A stretch of 64,000 bases of DNA from Piper betle (GCA_033002965.1 JAURVB010014674.1:62001-126000); one strand, 5' to 3'. Shown: positions 50,353 through 62,516, numbered from the stretch's first letter. The notes: a model not told the origin generated them from the sequence alone. A program made the numbers and translations.

Positions 50353-53300
50353 TCAATTTGTAACGATATTGACCAAGTCTAAACAATGTTTAAACTTGGC
50401 CGCAGTTACTACTTTTGTCAGCATATCAGCAGGGTTCTCAGTGGTCGGAATCTTCTGGATTATGACTCCACCTTCTTCTAGAATCTCTCGTACAAAATGA
50501 TATTGAACATCGATGTGCTTCGTCCTTGCATGGTAAACCTGATTCTTTGCTAAATGAATAGCACTCTGACTGTCACAATGCACTTTGATGTGCTTTTGTT
50601 CCATTCCCAGTTCACCGAGCAACCCTTGAAGCCAAATTGCCTCCTTTACAGCCTCTGTAATTGCCATATACTCTACCTCTGTAGTAGACAAAGCCACTGT
50701 TGACTGTAAGGTGGACTTCCAACTGACTGGTGCTTTTACAAAGTAAACACATAACCAGTAGTTGATCGTCGCTCGTCCAAATCACCAGCGTAGTCAGAGT
50801 CACAATACCCAATTACATACTGACCATCCTTATCATCCTGCTGAAATACTAATCCAACATCTAAGGTATCTAGAATATACCGTAGAATCCATTTCACAGC
50901 TTGCCAATGCTCCTTTCCAGGATCATGCATATACTGCTCACAACCCTAACTGCCTGTGAAACATCGGACCTTGAACAAACCATTGCATACATCAAGCTAC
51001 CAATAGCACTTGCATACGGTACTTTTGCCATGTATTCCCATTCTGCATCATTCTTTGGTGACATGGAAGCACTAAGCTTGAAATGAAGAGCAAGTGGTGT
51101 ATTAACTGGTTTTGACTTCTCATTTATGCCAAAATGTTTTAGTACCTTCCTCAGATATTATTTCTGAGACAAACAAAGCCTCCCCAATTTCCTGTCTCTA
51201 GATATCTCCATGCCGAGAATCTTCTTTGCTTCACCAAGATCCTTCATTTCAAACTCCCTATTCAATTGAGCCTTTAACTTCTCTAATTCTATCCGACTCT
51301 TGGAAGCTATCAGCATATCATCAACATAAAGAAGAAGATATATATAGGATCCATCTTGTAGCTTGTGTAAGTACACACAGTGATCATATTTGCTCCTTGA
51401 GTACTTCTGCCCTATCATGAACTTGTCAAATCACTTGTACCACTGCCTCGGAGATTGCTTCAATCCATATAGCAATTTGTCAAATTTGCACACCATCTTT
51501 TCTTTTCCATCAACTTTGAATCCATCTAGCTGAGACATATAGATTTCCTCTTCCAAGTCTCCATGTAAAAATGCAGTTTTTACATCCATCTGAACTAGTT
51601 CCAAATCCAATTGTGCCACCAAAGCCAATAAAATTCTAATGGAGGAATGCTTTACAACTGGAGAAAATACTTCATTATAATCAACTCCCTCCTTTTGAGC
51701 GTAGCCTTTAGCCACCAATCTTGCTTTGTAGCGAACATTATCCTTGTCAGGAAATCCATCTTTCTTTGCATATACCCATTTGCACCCAATTGCCTTCTTT
51801 CCCTTCAGAAGACTAGCTAGTTTCCATGTCTGATTCTTTTGAAGGGACTGCATTTCTTCTTTCATGGCAATCCTCCACTTTTCTTGTTCTGAGCTTCGAA
51901 CTACTTTATTATAAGTGGCAGGAACATCATCAGTTGCAATTCGTGCTGTAGAAGAGACCATATCAGCATAGCGGGCAGGTTTTCTAATGGTTTCTTCCCT
52001 TCCTTTGTGCAATTGATTCATGTTGATGTGGAGGTTCTTAGGTCTGAACCTCTTCTTCATTTGACTCTTCTTCTACCACAAGAGAGTCATCATCAGTTTC
52101 TGCATCTGCTGGGACCATTCTGTTGCCATCAATCTCCACCTGTTTGGGAGTACCATCTGTTTGCTTCATATTTTCAGAAGTTACCTTTCTCAACATGGTA
52201 GATTCATCAAAGGTAACATCCCTGCTGAAGATTACTTTCTTTGTTTCTAGACACCAAAGACGATAGCCTTTCACACCAGAGGTGATCCCCATAAATATTG
52301 CCTTCTTTGCTCTTGGATCCAGCTTTGATTCCTTAACATGGTAATATGCAGTGGAACCAAACACATGTAAGGAATTATAATCTATAGCAGGCTTTCCAGA
52401 CCATTTCTCAAATGGAGTTTTACCACCAATAGCAGTAGATGGTAAACAATTAATAAGGTGACAAGCATATACCAAAGTCTCAGCCCAAAATTCTTTGCCC
52501 AACCTAGCATTGGACAACATACACCGAACTTTCTCTAGCAAAGTTCGATTCATTCGCTCTGCCACCCCATTCTGTTGTGGTGTATTTCTGACAGTGAAGT
52601 GTCTGACAATATACCTTCATCTTCACAGGCCTTTTGAAATGAATCATTTTTAATTCTCCACCATTGTCTATACGAAGACGTTTGACTCTTCTGCCTGTTT
52701 GAGTCTGCACCATCTTTTTCCATTTCAGGAAAATTCCCAACACTTCATCCTTCGTCTTCATCGTATATACCCAAACTCTTCGAGAAAAATCATCAACAAG
52801 GGAAACATAATAGTGTTTACCTCCCAATGAAGTTGTCTTGGAAGACCCCCACACATCTGAGTGAACATAATCCAAAATACCCTCAGTATCATGGATTGCT
52901 GTTCCAAATTTCACCCTTGTTTTCTTCCCTTTGATACAGTGCTTGCAAAAATCTATTTTGCAAGCCCGAGCTCCTTTTAATAATCCTTGATCTATCAATA
53001 GTTTCAAAGATTTTTCTCCAGCATGCCCCAAGCACATATGCCATAACCTAATTGCTTCTGACTCCTGATCATCAGTAGGAGTTGCTGTCGCTGCTGCTTC
53101 CCCAACAATTGTATTACCCATAAAGTAATACACATTGTTTCTTCTTCGGATCCCCTTCATTATCACAAGTGCACTAGAGATGATCCTCATATCCCATCTT
53201 TCGCCCTTACTTCGAAACTTTTTGACTCTAAGGTTCCCACAGAGATGAGATTCTTCATCAAATCTGGCACATAATGAACCCCAGTTAAGATTCTAGTTGA

Positions 53301-53460
53301 TCCATCATGATTCCTCAAGTGAATTGAACCAACTCCATATCTGACAAGAGGGGCATTATTTGCTGTGTAGACAATTCCACCCTTTAGTTCTTTAAAATCA
53401 AAGAACCATTCTCGATTGGGCGTCATATGATGGCTACAAGCAGAATCTAGTAACCATGCA
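50353..53460 (-). pseudogene. Copia Pol: protease, integrase, reverse transcriptase, RNase H
   Basis: In order: protease active-site text LLDSACSHHMTP near 53420-53460; GAG-pre-integrase LWHMCLGHAGEKSLKLL with CKHCIKGKK (the H-H-C-C zinc site) at about 53050-52930; integrase core with YVHSDVWG, VDDFSRRVWVY and RIDNGGEL (52900-52650); AERMNRTLLEKVRCMLSN and FWAETLVYACHLINCLPS (52560-52430); RT from 52060 with GCKWVYAKKDG, QMDVKTAFLHGDLEEEIYM and LLYGLKQSPRQWYK; catalytic LLLYVDDMLIA near 51330-51300; RNase H with GYCDSDYAGDLDERRSTTGY (50830-50770) and EVEYMAITEAVKEAIWLQGL (50680-50620). Frame changes lie near 53190, 52505-52565, 52040-52060, 51420, 51100 and 50700-50740. The motif set is Tork/Tnt1-like. 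Confidence 0.9.
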
Positions 53461-54358
53461 CTAGAATTGCTAGTTGATGCAGCAATTGAAAGGTCTGAGT
53501 CTGCATCATCACACTCAGCAACATTTGCAGCAGCTTTTTCCTTATCAGATTTGCCTTTATTTTTCAGCTTGGGACAATCTTTCTTCGAATGCCCTTTTTC
53601 TCGACAAAAGGCACATTCATCTTTACTTGGTCTGGACTTTGACTTCGACCTTCCCCTTCTTCCTTTGTTCTGACTCTGCGATCAGCCTCTATCCACAACA
53701 AGAGCTTCTGCTTCTGCACTTTTATTTTCTTGCTTTTCTTTCTTTCTTAATTCATAACTATACAAGGCAGCAGTTACTCGCTAAGAGACACAGCAGCCTT
53801 CCCATGAAGTAAAGTAGTTTCAAGAAACTCAAATTTATGAGGAGGTGATCCCAACAACATCAGAGCCAAATCTTCATCTTTAAAAGTCACATCAATATTC
53901 ACCAGATCAGTTACTAGCTGATTGAAGCTAGTAATATGATCATTCAGAGAGGTACCAGGAACATAATTGAAGCGAAACAATCTCTTTTTCATATAGAGCT
54001 TGTTCTGACTGCTTTCTTCAAGAATTTCTCCTCCAGTGCCTTCCACAATTTACTGCAGAAGTTTCTTTAGAAAATACATACCTCGCTCTCTAGAAAGACA
54101 CGTTCGAATGGTACCGCATGTCAATCTATTTATTGTCTTCCATTCTTTCTCCTCAACATCCTCCAGTTTCTCTTCTTCAATGGCAATGTCTAGATCATGT
54201 TGAAAAAGGGCATCCAGAACCTCACTTTGCCACATACCAAAATGACCAGTACCATCAAAAATCTCCACTGCAAATCTTGCATTTGTCACAATAGTTCTTG
54301 CCAAAATTGAAGATGAAGCTGTGACCTTCGATGTGGATTCTTTTGGGTTGTCTGCCAT
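53440..54358 (-). pseudogene. Copia Gag
   Basis: Capsid and nucleocapsid polyprotein. ATG at 54358 follows the 5' LTR and leader. 54358-54050 contains FDGTGHFGMWQSEVLDALF, the usual copia N-terminal motif. After one in-frame TAA (54047-54049) the same frame continues 54046-53774 with NKLYMKKRLFRFNYVPGTSL and LMLLGSPPHKFEFLETTLL (the UBN2-type gag core). A frame change near 53780 leads into a Lys-rich part. The zinc knuckle CAFCREKGHSKKDC (C-x2-C-x4-H-x4-C) lies near 53570-53615. A second stop interrupts at about 53681. Close to intact, but not translatable as one chain. Confidence 0.85.
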
Positions 54359-54570
54359 TTCTACTACAAAGTCTATTTAATAGCTGTTAATGCGGAATAC
54401 CAACTAGCCCAACGAAATTTTTCTGATGTGGAAGATCAACATAAGCCGCAACCACAGAGCATATTAAAATAAACCAAGAGCTCAAAATGTCAACTGGCCC
54501 AAGGAAATTTTTTCTGATGTGGAAGATCAGCGTAAGCCGCAACCACAGAGCAAACTAAAATAAACCTTGC

Positions 54571-54582
54571 TCTGATATCAAT
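54571..54582 (-). other. Primer-binding site, tRNA-iMet type
   Basis: The minus strand reads TGATATCAGAGC, one change from TGGTATCAGAGC, two bases inside the 5' LTR. Confidence 0.85.
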
Positions 54583-54964
54583 TATTGTGAAAACTGGGTT
54601 ACCCCAAGATAAAATTCCCAGGAAATTGTGGTCACGCGTCCGCTTAAAAACCAACTCTTAGACAGAATTTTATTAAGTAATTTAAATAGCACAATAATTA
54701 ACAACAACTATACCCGACAATAGCTATTAAATAGACATAAAAGGAACAAAAAGAACACCGGAATTTAACGAGGGACACTACAAAATAATATTTCAATAAT
54801 CAAAGAAATATTACAAAAGAAGAGAAATAAAATAATTTACCAAAGAAAGAAGGATGGCAATTTTGAGTGTTAAGAATCAAAGGGGAGGACCCTTATTTAT
54901 AGGGAGATGACTCCTCCCAAACCCACAAAACTTTAGATGTGGGACTTGATTTTGGCATACAACA
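54583..54964 (-). repeat. 5' LTR of the copia element
   Basis: On the minus strand it starts TGTTGTATGCC and ends TTTTCACAATA, the last CA having decayed to TA. It aligns with the 3' LTR throughout except for the extra segment near the end of the 3' copy. Confidence 0.9.
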
Positions 54965-55221
54965 TTAAGAAGGTTGACATGATAGGAAGAAAGAGAAGGT
55001 CCGGGAAAAGAACCATGCACTTTAGGAGTGAAAGCATAGTTTGTTGATATAGATTTGATCGACACAAGGCAAAAGATTGCACCAAAAAGTTTGTATATAA
55101 TAACACGAGAAATACAATGGGAAACAGCCGAATATTCTTTTGTTTTAGTTGTTGGAAGTGCTACAAAGAAAATGACAGAAAAAAGTTGAATAAATGAGCT
55201 ATTGATTATATACACATCCAT
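54965..55221 (-). pseudogene. Dioxygenase exon 1, part upstream of the copia insertion
   Basis: The open frame from ATG 55221 runs to the insertion point. Its end reads FTPKVHGSFPGPSLSSYHVN then LL. It is rich in Ser, Thr and hydroxylated residues late in the segment and could be a plastid-targeting peptide. Alternatively a cryptic acceptor (ttctttgtag, about 55160) starts the exon. The five bases 54965-54969 (ttaag) are the target-site duplication. Confidence 0.55.
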
Positions 55222-58200
55222 TCTTGGGTACTATTCTAGCAAGCTTATGGTATTTAACAATCTATCATAAACAGTGTTCTTGTCGTAGTTTTAAACATCA
55301 TAGGGGGACCGGCCGGTCCAAATTTGTATATTAACCACCACCCTCTTCAAATCCGGCAGGGTTTAAGCCTTCTTAGTATTTTAATTTATACCTGGTTTTT
55401 TGACCTGGTATTTTTCCAATACGAGATTTTTGTTGAAAACCATAATATTTAATAGTATTTAATCTTTGACATCTTATAGAATATTTTATTTGTAATTATA
55501 AATTTGGTTAAATAAGCATCATACTTATTGACTATAAATCCTGTATGTTAACCGGAATGATATTTAAGACCTAAGATCACATAGTTATGAGAATAAAGAA
55601 ACCCTTTTATAGCGTTATTTTTGTAATGTGCCATTGCTGGCATTTTGAGGTGAACATGAGTAAAGTTTTGGACTTTGATAATAGTTTGTTAGCGAAAGGA
55701 AAAAGAAATTGTTTATGAATATCGTTGAGCCACATAACTAGATTGGCCGCCCATATCGCGGTGGACTCCATTCAAGTAACGGTTTATGTGAGCTGATGAG
55801 ATAGTTTAATGAATCAAATTCAATTGGGGTGCAGCTTCAATTTTCACAAAATCATTGAATTGAAATTATGGGAGGGAGTGCTGAGATAAAGACAATATTT
55901 TTGAAGAAAGACCAAGCTGGCGAAAAACACGACACGAGCTTTACCAGGTCACTTGAGGGTTTTAGGTATACGAGTGAGTATCACATGAAAGAAATGTAAA
56001 ACTAAAAAAACTTTTAAGTTGTTAAGCTACAAAAATTAACATTATTTTTACTCCACAAAAAAATAGGGTAAATCCTCAACTTGATTAATTTCTATCCCAT
56101 TTTTTACTCCGCTTAGTTGAAGTTAACTTGAGTAAATTTGAGGGCAAGAAACTAGTAATTTTATCCTCTTAGCAAAATTGAGCTACAAAAAAAACAAAAT
56201 TGCTTCAAACTTTAAACCGTGTTCCCTTGCTCTGTACAGTTTTGAGGGCAGAGGGAGCTGGTATTGTATCATTGTACATGAAAATGGTGGAACCCTTCTC
56301 ATTTATCAAGCAATGAGTATAAAGAAACGTCAAGCAATGCGTATAAAGAAAAGTGAATATGCTCATTTGCTGGGAAGATTTAAAGAAAACTGAAGACATA
56401 GAGATACATCATACATAGAGTAAGCACAGAGAACTAAGCTCTACAGATCATTCCACAACTAAGTACCACAAGTCGAATGCAAAAGACAGCATGTTGTCCA
56501 AAATGACTATGTATATGTAATATCAACAACAAAATGATTATCTATATGTTCTCAAAATGACTAAGTTTAATCTGTCCACAATAACTGTTCAACAAGAAGC
56601 ATTTGTAAATTTTGCAGATGATTAAATGGAAGTGAGAACAATTCTAATTATAAATACCAAGCAAACATAATACACTTATGCCAGAATATTATAAAATGAC
56701 ATTCTCAAGAAAATCTAAAGTTACCAGCCTACAGTATTTTCAGTACTGATTCTACAATTAATTGAAAATTTAAAACCAATTCTAAGGCAAATAGTCACGG
56801 TTTCTGACAGGGACTGAAGGTGCATTATATATTTACAACTATCCGGTCCATGGAAAACCATAATCTGGAAGATGACCTGATATTCTAAACTATCATCAAC
56901 AGGGCTAGCAAGCTCTGAGAACTAACATCGGTGGTCTTGTAGCTCACCAACCACACAGCATTAGGAGAGTTGAGATGAAGACCAATATGCACATATGATA
57001 TGGGGAGCAAACAGCTTCAAAATAAGATGTTACCATCTTAGTCCAACAAGGAAATCTAAAATATGCATGGGATATTCTGCTTCAGTTAACTACATCTCCT
57101 GCACCATGGAAAAAAAACATCATTGGTCATAATGTTCTTCATTAGCCAGATTTGTATTCATTCTTCTTTTTCACTAAAGGTTAAGGGCTCTGAAGATCTC
57201 TTCCAAAACAATTTGCTCGAGGGGGAAAAACCAATGGGGTTAAAAGACATTTGAAAAATTGAAAATTGGAAACTCTTTTCTTAACGGTGAGATTATCAGT
57301 TGGAAAATCCTAAGCCCAAGCGCATCTCTTCTCCAAGTCCAACCCTACCTCCACTCCCTTCCCACTCCTTCCGAGGCCATGGTTATTTCACCATGTCTGC
57401 TTCAATACCAGAAATGGAACAGTTGAAATCATATTAACAAACATCTTAAAGGCATGATTATAATCAGTCAGGCCTCAGCAGATTTGGTTGGAGCAAATTT
57501 TAGAATATGACATGAGTTGATAAGGGAAAATGCAACAGTTAAATATTAAAAACGCTAGACAACTATCAATGATTACACATCAAACGCATCAATACAAGCT
57601 TACACATGAAATTTAGGAACCCAATGACTTAAATTAGTGAATGCATGTTGCACCCATACAAGCTTGTCATGTTGAAGAATACAAGATACTATCATTGTCT
57701 ATCAATAAATTTAAACAAATGGAAACTAACATTTTTTATCACATCTGTTTGAAAAGCAAAATCTATAGAAATGATCAAATCAAAGCAAATGTTTTGGGCG
57801 ACCATAGTTAAGTAATAAGTTAATTCTAATGGTTCTTTATAGAAGATTGTCTTGGTTGGAACCTGACAGTAATGAAAAATATGTTTGAATTGTTTAGCTT
57901 GACAGGCCACGAGTTTCAAATTTTTTTCCTGATTGGCAAAAATATGTTGCAGGATTTAAAAATTAAAACAAAAACAACTTTATCTAAAAGATAACTAAAA
58001 AAATAAAAATTTTCTTTGAGATATCAACTTATGACAGATATTCAAGTCCATAATAGGTACGTTATATATAAAAACTCCTCTTCAAACATAATATCTTTTT
58101 AAAACAGCAATCTTTGGGGAAATAAACCTTTCATAAGGGATGCACAAAATCTTAATAATCTGCAATATGACATGTCACTAACAAGGTGTTAAAAGTTAAG

Positions 58201-58767
58201 CCAATGAGTTTTCACCTTCATATAAATTAAGATCAATATATAATATTTTCTGAATGTTTTCCTTGCAAATTTTCCCAATCCCCTTACAGCAATAAATGTT
58301 TCAACAATGTCCTTACATTTATTTACCCTTAGGACATTTTCCTCAAATTTCTTATTCCACCAAATTTAAACGTCCATTCATATTGGCAAACCTATTCAGT
58401 TCTCATTGATTGAAAGGCAACAAAAACTTGGCAAAATTTTAGAATTGTTAAAGAGGTAAAAACGGACTCTAAGTTCAGCTAGTGTATTTTAGCTACTGTT
58501 TACTGGACAAGTGAACAAATGATCAATTTTGAACCAAATAATTTCCAATAATAAGTCCTTATATGATAGCATATGGTCGTTTGTTAAAAATAGAGAACAA
58601 TGTGTAAACGAGGAGTGCAGTAGTGAGGAGCCACATTACCCAATCACTAAACACTAGGAGAAAGGTTCTGCATGTCATTAATAGGAAGTAAAAAGTTGAT
58701 TCTAAGTGCTGACTATGATGTTCTCATGGAATATGTAGGAAATGTTTAGTAACAATATAAACAGTAC
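55222..58767. other. Intergenic region, no gene recognised
   Basis: The part next to 55222 should hold the dioxygenase promoter, with no clear TATA box chosen. The part left of 58768 is the 3' side of the DUF1644 gene and may contain its 3' untranslated region. Short open frames such as 56178-56393 and 57692-57919 show no known motif. There is a near-direct repeat gcaatgagtataaagaaa / gcaatgcgtataaagaaa at about 56310-56352. Confidence 0.45.
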
Positions 58768-59755
58768 CTAATTCTCATAGACCCCCAAGTGGCGCCTTCG
58801 CGAACTGCAACAGAATGAAAGAATTTGTTTTTAAGTCCAGAAAAACAACCATGCAACATCATGCATTATAAGAATCCATCCATGTACCTTCCGAGAGCAG
58901 TGCTTCCTCTTACTGAAACACTTCTTCTAGAGATGTCATCTTCAGTTTCATGTATCCTGTATTCCATCATATCAACAGATGCAACAGAACTGTCATCTGA
59001 ATTGGAGGTCTCATAGTTTGATCTCCGGTGGCTTCTTCTTGTGTCACCCACCCTAGCCCTTCTACGATCTCTTGATGTTCTTAAACTATCAAAATACAAG
59101 ATGCAAGAAGTCCACCAATTTCCATCATCACGAGGGAAGTTCTCATAATCATCACCTGAATCATCATCGCCGTATTCTATCACGTAGTCCCCCAGCACCA
59201 CCCCATGGGGCATTTCTGCTTGTATGGTACTCAAAACATCTACAATGTCAGATGACTGTTGAAAGTTCTCCCAGTCCAGCCGTCGGGCAGGATCAACCTC
59301 TGAGGGTCTGCTATGTGGATGCTTTAACTTAGCATGCTTTTCTAGTTCAGAGTAGTTACCAACATAGCTGCACTTTTCTCCTTGGCAAAATCTAGTTTTC
59401 TTATCCAAGTATCCACGTGCCTCATCAACAATAATCCATCCTGAGACTTCCCCCGGCATAGTGGACATGTCGGCCACAACTTGTCATCTAACTTTGCTGG
59501 AGATTCTAAAGGACTAGACACCCCATTGGCAGCTTTATACCGCTCAAGACAGTTTGAATGTAAATGATCAGTGTCGCAGATGAATGGGCGGCACCCTTTC
59601 CCATAAGATGAGCACTGAATGAGGACACTGTTGTGAGGGAAATCCAGACAGATTGGACATGTGATGTCTTCCCAATTGGTTTTGTTTGCCTCTGCCTTCA
59701 AGCACTTCGAGTTCTTTAGTTGAGTCTCTTTAAAGGATTTTGGCGCCATTAACAT
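58768..59755 (-). CDS. DUF1644 zinc-finger protein, two coding exons, one-base frame break
   Basis: DUF1644 is a plant family with a Cys/His-rich RING-like N-terminal part; its molecular role is poorly defined, and some members are linked to stress responses. The coding exon 59755-58888 starts MLMAPKSF (or MAPKSF at 59749). The zinc region has CPICLDFPHNSVLIQCSSYG, KGCRPFICDTDHLHSNCLE and CPLCRG. Then the family core GWIIVDEARGYLDKK, CSYVGNYSELEKHAKLKHPH, RPSEVDPARRLDWENFQ and MPHGVVLGDYVIEYG, followed by an Arg/Ser-rich tail. The donor is GGAAG|GTACAT at 58888 and the acceptor ttgcag|TT at 58805. The last exon, 58804-58768, encodes SSRRRHLGVYEN and a stop. After CPLCRG the frame breaks in a run of five G (plus strand C at 59450-59454); six would give 906 bases, 301 residues. 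Sequencing error or true mutation cannot be told apart. Confidence 0.92.
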
Positions 59756-59758
59756 GTG

Positions 59759-60468
59759 CTGAAGAAACAAAGATCAGGGCACTAAAGAAGACCCTATGTA
59801 TGCAGACATTAAAATCACCAAACTCAATCACACCAAAAGCCCAATTCAGAATGGAGGAAACTGCGTGAATGCAAACCATATGATACATTTGTTACGATAA
59901 ACTTACAACAAGTAAAATCAGAAAGCATACTTATTAAACCAAAAACCAAACATATTATTTGTTGGTAGGTAACAAAGCTTACCTACAATAAACATGAAAT
60001 AAAAACAAACTTAGCATTAAATAGCAACTTCATATTATACCACCAATCCCATTTTAACTCGGTCAAAACTTATATAGCACAAAAAAGTGATCAAGCCTTA
60101 TGATCCCCAATCACCCAAGTACATGGTGCGGAATATAAACTTCAAAACAGACAACAGCAGTCATATGCATCGCCACATGACAAGCCAATCCTTTTCAACA
60201 AGATGCTACCCATATCAATCCGAAAAGCAACCAAACCCATCAATCCATCACCAAAGATTCAAGATTTCACACATACCCATGTTCAACAACATCAAAGCGT
60301 GAATCATTATAAGAAAATAACCACAAAACACCACCAGTCAACGATCCACACAATACAACGATAATCATAACCAAAAAATTTGGAAAAAATACAGACAGCA
60401 GCACGGCGATCAACAACAAGGATTACAACAATGAAACCAGTGAAAAAATTGGAAGAGAGAGGACGAAC
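59759..60468 (-). other. 5'-UTR intron of the DUF1644 gene
   Basis: The donor CTTTAG|GTTCGT at 60468 and acceptor ttgtttcttcag at 59759 lie just before the start codon. The 710-bp interval is AT-rich with no coding. Inferred from splice signals and from the abrupt change from GC-richer leader to AT-rich DNA. The short frame at 60087-60302 on the other strand is not considered real. Confidence 0.65.
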
Positions 60469-60620
60469 CTAAAGGTGGAGGAGATGGAGAAGAAGCATGT
60501 GCATAGAGACGGGTTGTGGGGGACTTGGAGAGTTCCCTTTTTTGGGCTTTTTAAGAGAGGTCCCCTTTAAAAGAGTGCACAAGTTGAAGTCCCCCATCCT
60601 CGTCCGCCCAATTGCTTTTG
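60469..60620 (-). promoter_or_regulatory. Likely leader and promoter of the DUF1644 gene
   Basis: On the minus strand a pyrimidine-rich leader (cttcttctccatctcctcc) precedes the donor. Upstream are AAGCCCAAAAAAG (a site-II-like AGCCCA motif) and TTTTAAAGG, a possible weak TATA element. The transcription start is not determinable by eye. Confidence 0.4.
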
Positions 60621-62192
60621 TCTACCTCTTACAATAATAAAACAATAACAAAAAATCCTTTTTTTCTTTTATTTAATTTATTATTAGGAGTTGCTTTTGT
60701 GCCCTTCCACGTAGATCATTGTTGTCAAAATCGGAATCAGTTAATGAATCAATTTTGTTAAATATTTTGAAGCCATAAGTTTGAAACAACTCATGATTCA
60801 ATCATTATTTAGTTTTAAATAAATTAATTAATCGTGAATAATATAGCTATTTTCTTCTTCTTTTTTCTTACACCCGAAAAGCCTTCAGCCATATGGATCC
60901 TAAATTATTAGTAACTATAACAGTATAATTGTGGGCATAAAAAATCACTATTATGTTTAAAGCTCAAGAACATTTATTTTTTAAGTCCCCTCTTCATCAC
61001 CAGCTCTACAATGTTTATCTCTTTTTATGCTCCTACTTTTCTCTCTAAAAAATTCTCACTTTATCTTGTTTTTATTGGATTTAGGCGAGTGAATGTTGTT
61101 AAAATCGATGTCAGTGGTTAAATCAATTTCAAACATCAATTCAAACTAGTTTAAGACTGATTCATTACTTAATTTTATGCAAATAAATTAATCATTTATA
61201 TACTTATGTGCACACAAAAATCATTATTAGTTTCGAAGCTGGAGCACATATGTTTGGTCTATCAATCCTCGCTAGTGATATTTCACATAAAAAGTTAATG
61301 ACAATCTTGTGAGATCGTGGTGAACTAGCTGAGTTAGACTCATAGACAGACCTGGTTCACAAAATATTAGGTTTGATCAATGTGCTAATCCAATGGTAAT
61401 TATGTCATTAAAATTGTAATTCAACACCATTCTAGACTGATTTATGACTCTAAGACTTGTTAGAATACAATTGACTAAATTAATATGATAGTATATATGT
61501 ATGATAAATCTATTAGGATTTGATTTATTTAGTGATTTAATGGTCACCTTTGTTATATAACGTCTATTTAATTTGTACTATTTAACATCTCCTCTTATTA
61601 GTTGAGGAAAACAACATTGTTAAATGCTAGTTTTCACATATCAATTCTTATTAATAAAAAGGCTGTCAAACATTGAGCTCTGATTAATAATATGACATTA
61701 GCAAATTAAAATACAACAAAAATAACAATAATATATTAGATCTTTAAATCCCACTTCTTTTGAGTGTATATTTTTAAAATCGAAGTTCATCTTTAACATA
61801 AATTGCATTGGATGGCATCTCAACTTTGGACTGTCATGTTGCATTGTATTACTTGGAATAACAACCAGATAGTTTTGAAAGTGCACCCAAAATATAATCA
61901 AACCTTAACCGTTTGGAAGGCAAATGACATAGTCCTTGCTTTCTATTGGAGTCGTCTGCCCGTGTTGAACCATGCAACGAGCAAGCCTAGATATTTTTGG
62001 ATCACTTCTGCTTCTAAGCTCAATTAAATTCGAATTAGCTTGAGGACAGACTTGAGAAAAACTTGAGGAACCATTCAGCTCTAGCTCAAGCAAGGACTCA
62101 AGTCTAGGCCACTTTCGAAATTTAATTCAAAGCCAAATGAGCTTGTCATAGGCTTGTGTTTGCTCAATTCAGCTTGACTCCAAGTTTGATAC

Positions 62193-62196
<4 letters not shown>
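60621..62196. other. AT-rich intergenic DNA
   Basis: No gene recognised. Two stretches share loosely similar text (gttgtcaaaatcggaatcagttaa at 60721 and gttgttaaaatcgatgtcagtggttaa at 61095), followed by aattaattaatc-like DNA, suggesting two old copies of one repeat. Confidence 0.4.

Positions 62197-62247
<51 letters not shown>
62197..62247. repeat. (AT)n microsatellite
   Basis: About 25 dinucleotide units. Confidence 0.95.
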
Positions 62248-62249
<2 letters not shown>

Positions 62250-62516
62250 GTGTGTGTCTATATTATGTAGATTAAACATATTTAATCAAAATCCATACCT
62301 TCTATTTCACAACAAAAAATAAATGTTAGGTCTAGACGAAATCACAAATTGGAAATCACCAAATTCTACAGGTTAAACAAAGACCATTAGAGTTATGTCT
62401 AACACACACATTTAGTATGTCATATAGTAATACAAATACATATATGTATATATAGATACAGAATGAATTATAATATCTTTTAGCAAATATTCATAAGAAG
62501 GTTGTAACCTTTAGAA

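Larger units (their letters stand above)
49801..54964 (-). mobile_element. Ty1/copia retrotransposon, Tork-like, inserted in dioxygenase exon 1
   Basis: A 5.16-kb element in minus orientation with LTRs of 382 bp (54583-54964) and 477 bp (49801-50277), an iMet-type primer site, gag, protease, integrase, RT and RNase H in copia order, and a polypurine tract. A perfect 5-bp target-site duplication, ttaag, lies at 49796-49800 and 54965-54969. Coding is nearly full length but broken by a few stops and frame changes. It is by far the best preserved autonomous-type element in the window. Confidence 0.95.
37787..55221 (-). pseudogene. Carotenoid cleavage dioxygenase, zaxinone-synthase-like, disrupted by a copia insertion
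   Basis: The family consists of non-haem iron enzymes that cut carotenoids or apocarotenoids; zaxinone synthase makes the apocarotenoid zaxinone. Ten exons were joined by hand: 55221-54965 plus 49795-49750, then 49661-49557, 49464-49362, 48648-48389, 48305-48126, 48019-47941, 41776-41694, 40898-40839, 40732-40594 and 37892-37787. Phases agree at every junction and give about 472 codons. Family text includes DFPEGVYIRNGPNPLFG, ENHTPQEIDIS, GRPFTSHPK, PGTGELVIMGVDA, HKVDLKLERSS, YARIGVMPRYG, MFHIFNCFEDGD and RGSIIPGPEF. Three of four iron-ligand His are present: TSHPK, CHDI and FHIFN. Defects are a 5.2-kb copia element in exon 1, one extra T in exon 7, and no C-terminal exons found, where the fourth His should be. 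The start at 55221 is the only ATG in the open frame but is uncertain. Confidence 0.85.

Noticed and set aside
49872..54588. Shorter copia borders at the tgaaaact text
   Set aside because: These borders give no target-site duplication. Moving the 3' LTR end to 49801 yields TGTTGT...ACAACA termini and a perfect ttaag duplication.
59440..59470. Programmed ribosomal frameshift in the DUF1644 gene
   Set aside because: No known programmed shift in this family, and the site is a plain homopolymer where an assembly error or mutation is simpler.
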